A DNA stretch of 64,000 bases from contig NC_060256.1 in the NCBI RefSeq assembly GCF_921293095.1, positions 90,303,851-90,367,850 on the forward strand, written 5' to 3'. The notes below the pieces were generated by a model. That model ran no database searches. It was not told where the DNA came from and worked only from the letters and a program-made list of their open reading frames with translations. A program made the translations under genes and the position numbers. How positions within the stretch are numbered: position 1 is the stretch's first letter; every line of letters starts with the position of its first letter. Origin of the DNA: Ischnura elegans (Eukaryota; Arthropoda; Insecta; Odonata; Coenagrionidae). Positions 11,429-21,879 of the stretch are shown here, one piece after another.

Positions 11429-11935
11429 GACATATTTTCTATCGATACAATTTGCGATGCCAGCGAAGGTGTAAATTATCGAGCAGAGTTTTTTAACTTA
11501 TTGGATTTGCCAGGCATGTCATCGCACCGTTTGCAACTGAGGATCAGATCTCCAGTTATTTTGCTTCGTAATTTGAATCCACCATGACTGTGCAATGGCA
11601 CATGATTAGTCATTAAAAGACTAATGAAAAACGTTGTCAAAGCCAGCATTTTGAATGGCAAGTTCCAAGGAGAAGATGTATTACTACCGCGAATCCCTAT
11701 TATTCCGATGCCTAGATGTGCCAATAGAATTCAAGCGGGTTCATTTTCCAATTAGACTGACATTCGCAATGACAGTCAACAAGTCTCAAGGCCATACGGT
11801 GTATGTTTTCGGCTTAGATTTGGGGATCACCGTGCTTTGCACGCAGAAAATTATACGTGGCATACTCTTGCGCGGGTAAACCATCCAGTTTGTTTGTGCT
11901 GACTAACGATGGACTCACTAAACATATTGCACTCT
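11429..11935 (+). pseudogene. Helitron PIF1-like helicase, C-terminal part (broken)
   Basis: The plus strand reads SIDTICDASEGVNYRAEFFN, then LLDLPGMSSHRLQLR and ILLRNLNPP, a TGA, IKRLMKNVVKASILNGKF, GEDVLLPRIPIIP, a frameshift near 11,712, FPIRLTFAMTVNKSQGHTV, a second shift near 11,838, then KLYVAYSCAGKPSSLFVLT. This is the ordered C-terminus of Helitron PIF1-type helicases; FAMTxNKSQGxT is the last helicase motif. At least two stops and two frameshifts make it non-functional. A host PIF1 helicase pseudogene is a weaker alternative because a Helitron-type 3' end follows at 12,860. Confidence 0.85.
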
Positions 11936-11975
11936 CCATTGCACTAAAAGACTAATAATGATTATTTTTCAAATA

Positions 11976-12609
11976 GTGTGGTTACCTATTATTTTTTTAT
12001 TGACTAAATCGAAAGATTACTACACTTGGAGCACGCATTTCACGCTTTTAGATTTTTAATGACGACATCTATTTTTCGCGATTAAATGAAAAGTGAAAAA
12101 TTTCCAGCGCGCGAAAACGCGACGGCTAAGTATGATTGCTGGGAAAACCCCGCGTGACGTCAGTCTAGTTCCCACTGCAGCCGTGTGAGGTGATCTAAGG
12201 GGCGAGGATGTGTGCGATGCAGGCTGCTAGCAGGTAGCGCTTGGCTTAATAAAGGATTAATCAAACGAAGAAAACTTTCCGAACATAGGCAGTTTTAATA
12301 GGTGGTTATTAAGAGATGTTTCCCTGAGCTCTGTGCCTCATGCATGCATTGGTAATCCCAGACGATGTAAAACTCCTATCTACTCGTATAGAAACTAGCT
12401 CCCTGTGACGTCACGTGGAGTGGAATCGCATGGGCGCCAATCTGGCCTTTTTCAAATGAGGTTAAAATTGACCATTGCCATTCGTCTAAAATGGGATTTA
12501 TAAAACCAAATAATTTGTATATTATGAATACACTAATAGCAATCGCAATAGCAATAGGTAACGAATAGCAATCAAAGCCTTTTATTTTCTTTGTTGAAGG
12601 ATACTACCC
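11976..12609 (-). mobile_element. TA-flanked MITE, inverted copy inside the Helitron
   Basis: This is the reverse complement of the 9,039-9,699 element over its whole length (634 bp): tail end GTGTGGTTACC at the left, head end reading CTACCC at the right, TA at 11,974-11,975 and CA at the other side. It shares the GGCGCCAATCTGG, TGACGTCACGTGGAGTGG and GCGCGAAAACGCGACGG blocks. Confidence 0.8.
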
Positions 12610-12860
12610 CATTGTCATCATTTGTTAGATAGATGTAATTTGAAATTAATTGATTAAATAATAAAAGTAGATTGTATTCAAAACTTGAATGTTTAGTGTT
12701 TTGTTATTTTTACAGGTCGTCATCGTTCACAGTGATCCATTCCTATTTAAATCATATAACACATCCCTACACACAATAAGTTAGTTATTTTTCATTTGGC
12801 CACCAAAATATTTACTAGAAATAAAAAATATTGTAAAAAAACGTTTGCCGGGTCAGCTAA

Positions 12861-13729
12861 TAATGATGTAAAAGTTTGGAATATTTTTAAATCGCTCATA
12901 TACTTCTGTAGTAACACAGCATAAAGTCACCAACAATTTTTTCTCACATAATACCTTATTTATTTACGCGATGGCTTTTACTTTCACCTTGACGCCAGCA
13001 TAAACATGAGCAATAGTTTTGAATATGGTTTTGGTATATGTGGGGCATCTGAGAAGGAGTCTTCTGTTTTTTAGGACGAAGAATGAATGTTGCATGTATA
13101 TGGATCGGTTGAAAACATTGTCTTCTTCTCTAACTGACATTGTTTTTCAATTAAAGGGATTGTTCAAATGTCTAGCTGTACATTCAAATCTAATTGCCCT
13201 TTTAAATTAAAGCGAAGAATTTCCCATATCTTTCTTATTTTTTTCGCAATCGAATGGGGTGCTCTGTAGCCCGCTACATTTCCTTGAGCTCTCTTGGCTG
13301 AAGCGCTGAAACAATAATTGGATTCCTTTGCTCGCGGCCATCCGAGGTCAGAGTAAATTTTTCACTTGGATTTAAAACTCGTTCGCACCGTGTCGGCGGA
13401 TGTGATCGAAATAAGCTCGTACCTACCTTTTTTTTTAATTACTATTTTTAGTGGAGCAAGCAGCACGTTCAAACTCTGCGAAAAACACGTGATGCTACAA
13501 GGGACCCATAGGAAAAGTTAGGTGCTCGCCCTAGGTAATTTAAGAAGTTGGAAAGTGCAGAGGAAACGAATCTATGGGAAAGAGATGTTTCATTCATTTT
13601 TTTATCATTCCTCGGTTGTGCCGAATGAACATGGTATTGGAATTGGAAGGTCGAGAATATTCACTGGAATGAGGAAACTGTATAAGGCTTGAGTTTATGT
13701 GGTATCGCGGCACCGTGTGCATCCTACTA
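12861..13729. other. Stretch with no recognised feature
   Basis: AT-rich; short open frames only, no matched repeats. Confidence 0.5.
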
Positions 13730-14110
13730 CAGTGAAACCTCGGTTAGCGAACGCCTCTGATAACGAACAATTCGGATAACGACGAAAAATGTCGCTAAAA
13801 ATTTGCCTCGGATAGCGAACATAATTTCGGTTTGCGAACAGATATGTAGCGGCCATGATTGTGTTCGGTGCTATACGATCTCAAATGGATACAAAGTGTC
13901 TACAATAGTAAGTCTACAAGTAATACAATGTAATACAGTACCTATATACCCTGTAACTTTCATATACATAACAGCGAGTCAATAGGAGCTAGGAACCAAT
14001 TATTTCTATATCCTTAATTTCTTATGGGGAAAATTGTTTCGGATAGCGAACATTTCGGATAACGACCAGCTTTCTGGAAAGGATTGTGGTCGTTATCCGA
14101 GGTTCTACTG
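13730..14110 (+). mobile_element. pogo/Tigger-like non-autonomous element
   Basis: The left end CAGTGAAACCTCGGTTAGCG and the right end, which on the minus strand reads CAGTAGAACCTCGGATAACG, form inverted repeats 381 bp apart. Subterminal GATAACGA and GGATAGCGAAC motifs recur inside both ends. TA is present at the left flank; the right flank is CA. CAGT...ACCTCG(G/C)TTA-type ends are characteristic of the pogo/Tigger branch of Tc1/mariner. No transposase frame. Confidence 0.8.
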
Positions 14111-14211
14111 CACATGTTTTATGCTCGGAATTCGAGAAATACCACCATACATCTTTTTCAGGAATTCAAAGCTCATCTTGCATGCACTTAGATTAGTGAT
14201 GGAGCAGAAAT

Positions 14212-14716
14212 GGTATTTTGAGAAGGCGAACCACAGCTGAGGTCATTTGCGCCATGAGGGAAGGGTATGGAAGGAAAGGTGCGGAGAAACCCGGCGTCGG
14301 CATTTGCTTTCTCCTATCGCAAGGCGCCAAGGGGTCCACGGCTTAACGTCCCATCTGACGGACGGAGTGATGCGCTTGAAATGTCCTCCACACATCATTC
14401 ATTCATTCGGGCAGACTCTGAAAATTCTCTGCCACCGCCGGGATTTGAACCCGAGCCCACCGGATGGGAATCCAACACTCTAGCCACCACACCAACCCGA
14501 TCCCCGGTTATAGAAATAATTTTGTACACTTTAGCAGTATGTTCTTTGCATATGATGTTTACTAAGGCATGAATCGTTGGCACTATAGCGTCTATCATAT
14601 CGGATTCGTGGAGAGTCAGAGAGCCAAATGATAATTGATGACTTTCAGACTAACTTCTGAGTGAATCTGTATGTCGCAAAGTGTAACTTACCAAGTTCCT
14701 TACAGGCTGGTTTCAG
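14212..14716 (-). repeat. About 500-bp composite repeat containing a SINE (copy 1)
   Basis: It aligns base for base, with scattered changes, to 30,035-30,542. The match covers a SINE and about 200 bp of non-SINE DNA ending in CAAGTTCCTTACAGGCTGG. The MITE head at 14,719 begins right after the repeat. Confidence 0.82.
14227..14513 (-). mobile_element. tRNA-derived SINE (family 1), nearly full length
   Basis: On the minus strand it begins GGGGATCGGGTTGGTGTGG, with A box TGGCTAGAGTGTTGG and B box GGGTTCAAATCCC, an internal polymerase III promoter. The tRNA-unrelated body includes CCGTCAGATGGGACGTTAAG and ATGGCGCAAATGACCTCAGC. Related copies lie at 14,893, 29,779, 30,045, 48,696 and (degraded) 44,285. 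The short open frames on both strands here are by-products. Confidence 0.88.
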
Positions 14717-14718
14717 TA

Positions 14719-14892
14719 GGGTAGTTTCCTTCATCAAAGAAAACGAAATGCATTGATTGCGATTCGTTACCCACCATTAGTGTATTCATAATATACAAAT
14801 TATTTGGTTTTAGAAATCCCAGTTCAGACGAATGGCAATGGTCAATTTTAACTGCATTTGAAAAAGGCCAGATTGGCGCCCATGCGATGCCA
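14719..14892 (+). mobile_element. TA-flanked MITE, 5' fragment
   Basis: It begins TA then GGGTAGTTTCCTTCATCAAA as in the 9.0-kb copy, continues to GGCGCCCATGCGATGCCAC, then breaks into a SINE fragment at about 14,893. Confidence 0.78.
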
Positions 14893-15055
14893 CATCTGAC
14901 GGACGGAGGGGTGCGCCTGAAATGTCCTCCACACAACACTCAATCAGGAATCAAGCAGTCTCTGAAAATTCTGTACCACAGTTGAGATTTGAAACGGAGT
15001 CCACGGGGTGGGAAACCAACTCTCTAGCCGCTACACGAACCCGATTCCTGTAGAT
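14893..15055 (-). mobile_element. tRNA-derived SINE (family 1), partial copy
   Basis: On the minus strand it has the tRNA-like head with a damaged B box (TTTCAAATCTCAACTG) and the body up to CCGTCAGATG. The 3' half is missing. It abuts the truncated MITE. Confidence 0.75.
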
Positions 15056-15704
15056 AATTATACTCTGTTCATTTTATCTCTGCGGTGAGCTGGTGTGGCC
15101 AAAGCAAGTAGAGATGAGGGAAGGGAAAGTTTCTCGACATGTGACTTTCCCTTGGCCGATTAGCAGACAGTAGGCGTGCCTCAGTCAATCACTCTCACAA
15201 TCAGACTCCGCCGAGTGAACATCGTGAATCTGCTCGTGGAGCAGTGTTGCCAAACCTCATGCGTTCTCCTTGTATGTGACTAAGTATGCCTTCCACCAAC
15301 GGTGCCTCATTCAGCGCGGTAGCTGACAATGTCCTGCGCTTCTGTGAAAGGATTATCCTCAATACCTTCCAAAAGAGTAGGTGTATTGTCTCGGCGCCGG
15401 GGCCAAAATTCCTGTGGCCACCTATGACTCACACGTTTTCAGTGACAAAATAGGGCGGCTGTGTACATTTGATACGTTATGTTCGCTCCTCCTCTCTCTC
15501 TTGGTACTACCCCTTCCCTATCAACGAAGCCCTCCGAGACTGTCCGGGTTCTCACGAAAGCTCACCCGCAAACATATAGTGAATAGACTATACCAACTGG
15601 TATCTTTACGTAACTGATGCCAGCAAAATTTATGTATGTGTTTTTGCGTATGTATGTAAATGTTTCTGCGTATGCATGTGTGTCCTTATACAATGTATGA
15701 TATT
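15056..15704. other. Moderately GC stretch, nothing identified
   Basis: No supported gene. At 15,630-15,700 a TGCGTATG-containing unit is repeated about twice (TTTTTGCGTATGTATGTAAA and TTTCTGCGTATGCATGTGTG), a short degenerate tandem repeat. Confidence 0.45.
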
Positions 15705-16045
15705 TGGAGGAGGATGGTCCCTCGACGATTGTCTTCATCAGGCTATCATGTCTCAAGATGTGGCCTATAAGGTTGTTCTGTCTTCTTGTTAGCGTTTTCA
15801 TGAGGCTTCTCTTCTCTCCTACTCTTCTTAGGACTTCCTCGTTACTAACTCGGTCGATCCATTTGATTTTCATCATTCTTCTGTAGCACCAAATTTCGAA
15901 GGCCTCTATCCTTGCTTTCTCCGCTGCGGTCGTTGTCCATGCCTCACTTCCGTATAGGAGCATACTCCAAATGTAGGTTCTTATAAATTGTTTCTTTACT
16001 TCCATATTAAGTTTCCCGCTGTAAGCAGGTCTCTCTTTTGGTGGG
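15705..16045 (-). pseudogene. RTE/jockey-like LINE, ORF2 C-terminus (both ends truncated)
   Basis: The minus strand encodes FIRTYIWSMLLYGSEAWT, AFEIWCYRRMMKIKWIDRV, SNEEVLRRVGEKR and LIGHILRHDSLMKTIVEG, an uninterrupted block of about 100 codons, then unrelated sequence. The frame can be read back to about 16,045 (KRDLLTAGNLN), so the ATG at 16,005 is not a true start. It lacks the GKKGKGRPR tail seen at 3.3 kb. The intact frame suggests a younger insertion than the 3-kb relative. Confidence 0.85.
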
Positions 16046-16629
16046 TAGCACTCCTAAAGTAATATTTCCCCACAAACCGCAAATGATGAGGTGATTCGTG
16101 TGAAAACTCTGCGGAAAAACGAATCCTTGTATATTTTTCGCTTCTTATCTCTCTTATTCCGTAGGAAATGGAGCAAGGAAAATCTTTTTAACCCTGGAAA
16201 AGTTCCCTGTTTTAACGATATGAATACCATTTCATCATTAAATGTTTAAACATTTACTTTGCCCCGTTTCTGAATTAGTCCTCACCCAATTCAATTCTGT
16301 GACGCCTGTTGTCTTTCATTCTACCTGCAAGTCCCATACCCTTCCTCAAAACACAACTATTACAAAAGAGTAACCTCAATTCGGCCTCAAAATGTATTGT
16401 CAACGACCGCGTATTTAAATGGGTTTACAGAAGTCGCCACTCGCGTCGCTGACGGACTAAATGATCCTAATAACTGATGAGTTTTACGGGGAAAGGAGGC
16501 ATAATTAGGGGTGTTAACCGAAGTTTATATAAATGATGATGTCATTCCTCAGGTTCATTACTTTTCGTTGTTATTCCTCGAAATTGTATACATAACACAG
16601 CAAAATATTGGAAAAATTGGACCGCATAA
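16046..16629. other. Stretch with no recognised feature
   Basis: AT-rich DNA between two LINE remnants. No motif or matched repeat seen. Confidence 0.5.
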
Positions 16630-16887
16630 CCGTATCTTTACGAGCTTTCGATTTGTAGTCTTGTCCCGAGGATCGATCGTGGTTCTCTAGTTTGGAGCCG
16701 AGTGGAAGGCATAAACCAGAGGCTGCGTCGTTTCTGCACGGACATCGGAGCCTCCTTCGTGGACCTTAGGCCGGCAATCCGATCGTGTAGGATCCCTCTG
16801 AACCGTTCGGGAGTCCATTACACGGCCGAGTCGGCTAGTCGTGTAGCGAGTAGCATATTTGAGCACTGTAGGTCTTTTTTAGAGTAG
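16630..16887 (+). pseudogene. LINE ORF1, C-terminal SGNH/GDSL-esterase-like end
   Basis: The frame reads SICSLVPRIDRGSLVWSRV, then EGINQRLRRFCTDIGASFVD, LRPAIR, RSGVHYTAESASRVAS, with a stop at 16,885-16,887. Order and spacing match the end of SGNH hydrolases: a PR strand, an N-x-x-L helix, a FVDL strand, and a final G-V-H block with the catalytic His. The Asp usually three residues before that His is Arg or Ser here. Esterase domains are known in ORF1 of CR1-group LINEs. The Ser and Gly blocks upstream are absent because the insertion is 5'-truncated. Confidence 0.72.
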
Positions 16888-16919
16888 AGAGTAGGGCAGA
16901 GTGTAGATATATTAGTGGG

Positions 16920-19900
16920 TTGAAAAATAAAGGGGTAAGTTCAAAACTTTTCACAGACAAAGATTCTTCCAGAAATGAGAATAGAGAAGTAGAGAGAAAA
17001 ATCAGCGTTTCAGGTATTACATTTAAGCACGAGAAGCGTCAGTCGAGAAAAACGTTCAAAGGCAGTCAAGGCTCAAGTCATTTTGATAGTGTGTCAATAA
17101 GACATGCATTTCCATTTATCAGCGGTGTAGAGCCTGTGAATAGTCTATTCGACAAAAGCAAATCAGAATTATTCCCGAATCGCAATAATACTAGTTCCGA
17201 AGTTTTAATCGTGGCTGTGGTTAATTGCCGTAGTTTAAGAAATAAGATTCCCGAATTCCACCATTTAATTCATAGTACGAAGTGTAACGTCATTTTTGGA
17301 ACAGAAAGTTGGCTAACAGATGATGATTCAGACAATGAGATCTTCCCAAAATCGTTCACTGTTTATCGGAAAGATAGAATTAATCGAGTTGGGGGCGGAG
17401 TTTTTATAGCTGTAAAGAATTCAATCGTCAGCCAAGCGATAACCGTAACTGAGACCAGCGTTGAATCTGTGTGGTGTTTAATTAAATGTCCAAAATTCAA
17501 AACTATTTTATTATGTTCGTATTACAGACCACCTAACTCAGATATAACGTCAATGTTGGATTTTCAAAATCAAATAAACAGCGTAGCATCCAAGTATCCT
17601 GAAAGAAACTTGATTGTGGGTGGAGATTTCAACGTACCTTCTATAGATTGGGAGACTTATAGCTTCATTCCTGGTGGGAGGGATAAAGTGATCTGCGAGG
17701 CTTTATTACACACCTTCACATCTAATTCATTGTTTCAAATAGCATCCGCACCGAACAGAGGAGAAAATATTCTTGATTTATTAGCGACAAATATACCACA
17801 TCAGGTAATAAACGTTGGCACTGTCGAAGGAATAAGTGACCATAGGGTAGTAACTGCAAAGTTTTCTCTAAATACCGCTGTAAACTTTAAAAAAGAGCGT
17901 AAAGTTTTCATTTTTAAAAGAGCTAATTTTGATGGGTTTAAGAGTCATATGAAAAATGCTTTCCCCGAGTTTCAAGAATCAGTATTAAAGTTAAATGTAG
18001 AGAATACTTGGAAAGCTTTTCTTTCGCTCGTAACTTCGGGAATAAATAGCTACATCCCTAGTAAAATAGTAAAAGAAGGCAGCGAACCGAGATGGTACGA
18101 CGCGGAAGTGAGAAAATCATTGAGGCGACAGAGAGCGTGTCATGCTAAAATGAAAAAAGTCAGCACGGATTTATCCGCTAATGAACGCGAGCTAATAATT
18201 AAAAAATATAGGATGACTAAAGCCGCCACGAAGGAAGCGTTCAGGAATGCGTTCACGAATTTTAAAAGAAAAACACTAGTAGAGCAGTTACAGGATAACC
18301 CAAAAGCATTTTGGTCATATGTTAGGGAAGTTCAAGGTAAACAATCTACCGTATGTTCGCTGAGAAACGACAATGGAGATGTGTTGACAAGCAGTTACGA
18401 TAAAGCCAATTTATTAAATTCCTACTTTAAGAGCGTGTTCACGGAGCCTTCCGAAAACTCACCCGGGACCGATGACAATCCCTGTATTCATAAGATGCCA
18501 GCTATTGACATTAGTACGCTCGGAATAGAAAATATATTGAAATCGCTTAGTCCAAATAAATCACCTGGTCCAGACGAAATCCCTTCTCGTGTATATAAAG
18601 AACTAGCCTCAGAACTTGCCCCCTACTTGCAGTTAATATTCAGTAAATCCATCAAGCAACACGAAGTACCTAATGACTGGAAAATCGCTAATGTAACGCC
18701 TATATTTAAAAGTGGAGACAAGGAACAGCCATCTAATTACAGGCCGATATCTTTAACGTCCATCTCTTGCAAAGTCATTGAACACATCGTAGTCAGCTCG
18801 GTAATGAAACACCTAGACGCGCAAAACTTATTAATGGGAAATCAACATGGATTCAGGAAAAGCAGATCGTGCGAAACTTTAGTTAACCTCAGTTAGTTTA
18901 GTTAAACTCAGTTAGCGCTTTTCGCCCACGATATTTTAGTCTCCGGGGAAGACAACATTCCAGTAGACGCGATTTTTCTTGATTTCAAAAAGGCATTTGA
19001 TAAAGTACCCCACGGAAAGTTAATATTAAAACTGAAATCTTATGGTCTAGACGAAGATGTCATTTCCTGGATTAGAGAATTTTTGAGCGACCGCGTCCAG
19101 AGAGTAGTATTAGACGGTGCAGTCTCCAATGAGGTTAGAGTGACTTCTGGCGTTCCTCAGGGTAGTGTCATTGGCCCACTCCTATTCCTTCTTTATATAA
19201 ACGACATTGGCGAAGTAGTGCAGAGTAAGTTACGATTATTTGCAGACGACGCTGTAGTTTACAGAGAAATTCGTTCCAGCAAAGATAAAGATGAACTAAC
19301 GAATGACCTTGCTGCTATCCAAGCTTGGTGCGATGCTTGGCAGTTAGAATTAAATTTGGAAAAATGCGTCGTAATGAATTTCTGGAGGAAGAATAACTCC
19401 CTACAGCGTAACTATGTCATTCGGGGCGCGCAGTTAAAGGCAGTTGAATCTGTGAAATATCTAGGGGTTAGACTCAATAATGATCTATCGTGGAATAAAC
19501 ATATTCGAGAAATAACCGGTCAAGCTAATCGTAAAATGGGTTTTGTCAAAAGAATATTAGGAAAGTGCGACGACAAAGTGAGAGAAATTAGCTACTTTTC
19601 CCTCGTTAGACCACATTTGGAATACGCTGCCAGTGTTTGGGACCCTCATGAAAAAGGCTTAATAACAGAGTTAGAACGCGTGCAAAGAAGAGCTGCCAGG
19701 TATGTGAAAGGTCGTTACGATAGTCTTGTTAGTGTAACTGACCTCTTAGATAACCTCGGATGGGAATCTCTGTCGGACCGTAGATTGAAAAATAGACTAA
19801 ACCTTTTAGATAAATTCAAGAGCAGTGTCTTTTCTGACGAAGTTAACCATATCTTGCGGACGCCAACGTACTACGGAAGATCAGATCATATAAATAAAAT

Positions 19901-20009
19901 AAGAGAGATAGATTGCAGAACAGACAGATTCCGAATGTCATTTTTTCCACGATCAATAAAGATTATAACGGCAGCAATAAAACGCGTAAATAGATTGCAT
20001 GACTTGTAG
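16920..20009 (+). pseudogene. LINE ORF2: APE endonuclease plus reverse transcriptase (two in-frame stops)
   Basis: One frame runs 16,920-20,009, broken only by TAG at 18,894-18,896 and TAA at 18,903-18,905. The APE-type endonuclease occupies about residues 95-330, with NCRSLRNK, FGTESWL, YYRPPN, GGDFNVPSIDW, LDLLAT and GISDHR all present. The RT follows: SPGPDEIPSRVYKE, NYRPISLTSISCKVIE, QHGFRKSRSCET, FLDFKKAFDKVPH, GVPQGSVIGPLLFLLYIND, then the catalytic LFADDAVV. The C-terminal part has RPHLEYAASVWDP and RRAARYVKGRYD. Except for the stops every key residue is kept. The frame opens at a TTG and has no early ATG, so the real start is either upstream-coupled to ORF1 or lost. Confidence 0.92.
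18879..18908 (+). repeat. 30-bp insertion inside the LINE RT domain
   Basis: Between CGAAACT and CAGTTAGCG stand 30 extra bases built of near-identical units (TTAGTTAACCTCAGTTAG and TTTAGTTAAACT), similar to the adjoining CAGTTAGCG. Length is a multiple of three, so the frame is kept, but it brings TAG and TAA. It looks like a templated slippage or repair insertion. Confidence 0.8.
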
Positions 20010-20289
20010 TGTAGCCTACTAACCTATGTAAAACTTACTGCATGTTTCTGAATTTCTATTCTATATTCTATTTCTAACAGCATATAGTAGTATAGTTTGT
20101 TATTATACGGGACGTTTCTCGGACGGTGTGGTGTGCATGTGGGAGTCCAAATGCATGCTGCATGCTGGTGATTGATCACCCCCTGCCAAACACCCTAGAG
20201 GTGGCTCGCAGGGTAATTTGTAGATGTAGATTGTAGATGTATCTGAGACATTTTTGAAAACCAATTAATATGCGACCGAAGTGGCAACA

Positions 20290-20725
20290 AAAATCAGCCT
20301 TCAATGGGATGGAATTGGGCCTCCTCTATGCAGTCACCTTGCCTCAATACGTGGATTGAAAAAGGCCCTTCCCGCTTAATACTCGCTCCACTCAAACCTT
20401 CTGTCCCCTCTGCTTCCCCTCTGGAAGTTTCCTCTCTTCACCCACCATTAGCAGCAATTCGTCCTTTCTTTTCCATTCTTTCCAAAAGATATTTCGAATA
20501 CACTCTCTCCACGATTCACATCTCGAACGTCTTTGGTATTCTTTGAGTCCTCTTTCCTCAGAATCCACGTTTCTGCAATCACTTTAAAGAGTGATACTCC
20601 ACACTCTTTACTACCCTCTTCTCTCATCCTATATATAACGATTCTCTTATTACCGCTTATCATCAACGCCTCCTAGCTAGCGGAACTCGCTTCTTAATGC
20701 CTTCGCTTCATTGTGTTTTCTCTTC
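20290..20725 (-). pseudogene. RTE/jockey-like LINE, ORF2 C-terminus (decayed)
   Basis: The minus strand gives ETWILRKEDSK near 20,570, then in another frame FWKEWKRKDELLLMVGEERK and LPEGKQRGQKV, and a degraded SGKGLF block. The order W-x-L-R-K-E-D ... MVGEERKLxE...R is the C-terminal tail of another LINE ORF2 subfamily. Several frameshifts. The plus-strand open frame here is antisense. Confidence 0.6.
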
Positions 20726-20729
20726 TAAT

Positions 20730-21875
20730 GTGCTGCCTCTGTGGAAGTTATCTAAATAAGTATACAATGGAAGGAATTTAGATATCAATCCTGATGCTAT
20801 CAGTCATTTAAATGGTGTTTCAAAATGAATTGTGGGGTTTTAACGCTATAAAATATTAATTAAATTTAAAATATAGCTATAAATGATACATACAATGAAA
20901 GACCACCTCAAATAGTTTTGTTTTTTGGCACTACTGCACATGTGTGCGCAAACGTTTAGAGAATTTAATGTGATAAAGGATTAAACCCAGGATCACATCA
21001 GAAGCATAGCGGTATATAGACGTAGAAAGGTTCGATTGCTTGCTGATTTAAACTAGTTTAATTTGATGTATTAGATTTTGGTTTATTTTGTGAGTGGGAC
21101 GTCGGAAATAAAAAACAGTCACTGGCCTATATCGTTCAATTTTCTGGCTTGCCAAAAATAGCCTATTAAATATACATTTTCGGCTGAATGAAGAAGGACT
21201 GTCAGTCAATGCAATACTGACAGTCATTATTCCATTCGTAATTGGGCACAATAGTTTAGTTAGAGTTACGGTGAACGAAACCTATTGATTTCAGTAAGGA
21301 ATGAAAAGTATTTTTATCTCAAATAAAGTTAAAATCTATCAGGGATTGTTCTATGCAGCATCTGCTGCTAGTAATTAATCATACCTAATTTTGAATTCAC
21401 TTTAATTCGAGTGTTCCCGTACAATTGCCGTTTTTCGTTTCCAAGAGAATATTTTAATACTCTGAAGCCATTATTTTCAATTTTATCTATGAATTTTTTA
21501 TACGGAGCAAATACCTGCTTTTATTTCTCGCAATTCCTAGGTTTTTAATTAAACGAATCAAATTTACGTTTCCTGTAAAGTCTAAAATTTAATTTATTCT
21601 ACCGCATTACCTTTTAGGAAACAGGAGAAAAATGGTGTCGTGGAACAAGCACATTTGTGCATTACACACTGAATACATGGTTTTTTTGTCTTTTTCGTTC
21701 ATAAACTGATTCTACGGCTAGAATTTGGGCTGGGAAATTTCATTATTATACTTTAACTGCTACCCTTTTTTAGTTGCGGCCATAATTACAATTGCAGTGG
21801 TATCGGTTTTTATTTTATTTGTTTATATTTTATCAGATCCTCTATTATATCTATCTATATCTATCTTCCAAAGCC
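20730..21875. other. AT-rich stretch with no recognised feature
   Basis: No supported coding region, termini or matched repeat. Confidence 0.5.
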
Positions 21876-21879
21876 CCCT

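Larger units (their letters stand above)
11429..12860 (+). mobile_element. Decayed Helitron, 3' portion, with an inserted MITE
   Basis: It comprises a PIF1-type helicase C-terminus (11,429-11,935) and a 3' terminus AAACGTTTGCCGGGTCAGCTAA, written here in two parts as AAACGTTTGCC and GGGTCAGCTAA, ending in CTAA at 12,857-12,860 and followed by T. A CTRR end before T is the Helitron rule. A MITE (11,976-12,609) sits between the helicase and the terminus. The 5' end (expected TC) was not located and the Rep domain is absent or unreadable. Confidence 0.72.
16630..20240 (+). mobile_element. CR1/L2-like LINE, nearly complete at the 3' side, 5'-truncated
   Basis: It contains the tail of ORF1 (SGNH-hydrolase type), a short spacer, an ORF2 frame running from 16,920 to 20,009, and a 230-bp 3' UTR with CACCCCCTGCC, CTCGCAGGGTAA and a GTAGATG-rich tail. 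The SGNH domain in ORF1 plus APE endonuclease and RT in ORF2 point to the CR1/L2 group. The 5' end lies at about 16,630, within ORF1. One 30-bp insertion is the only obvious lesion in ORF2, so the insertion looks fairly young. Confidence 0.9.

Noticed and set aside
11476..11724. 82-codon minus-strand open frame
   Set aside because: Antisense to the Helitron helicase relic, which explains the sequence on the plus strand.
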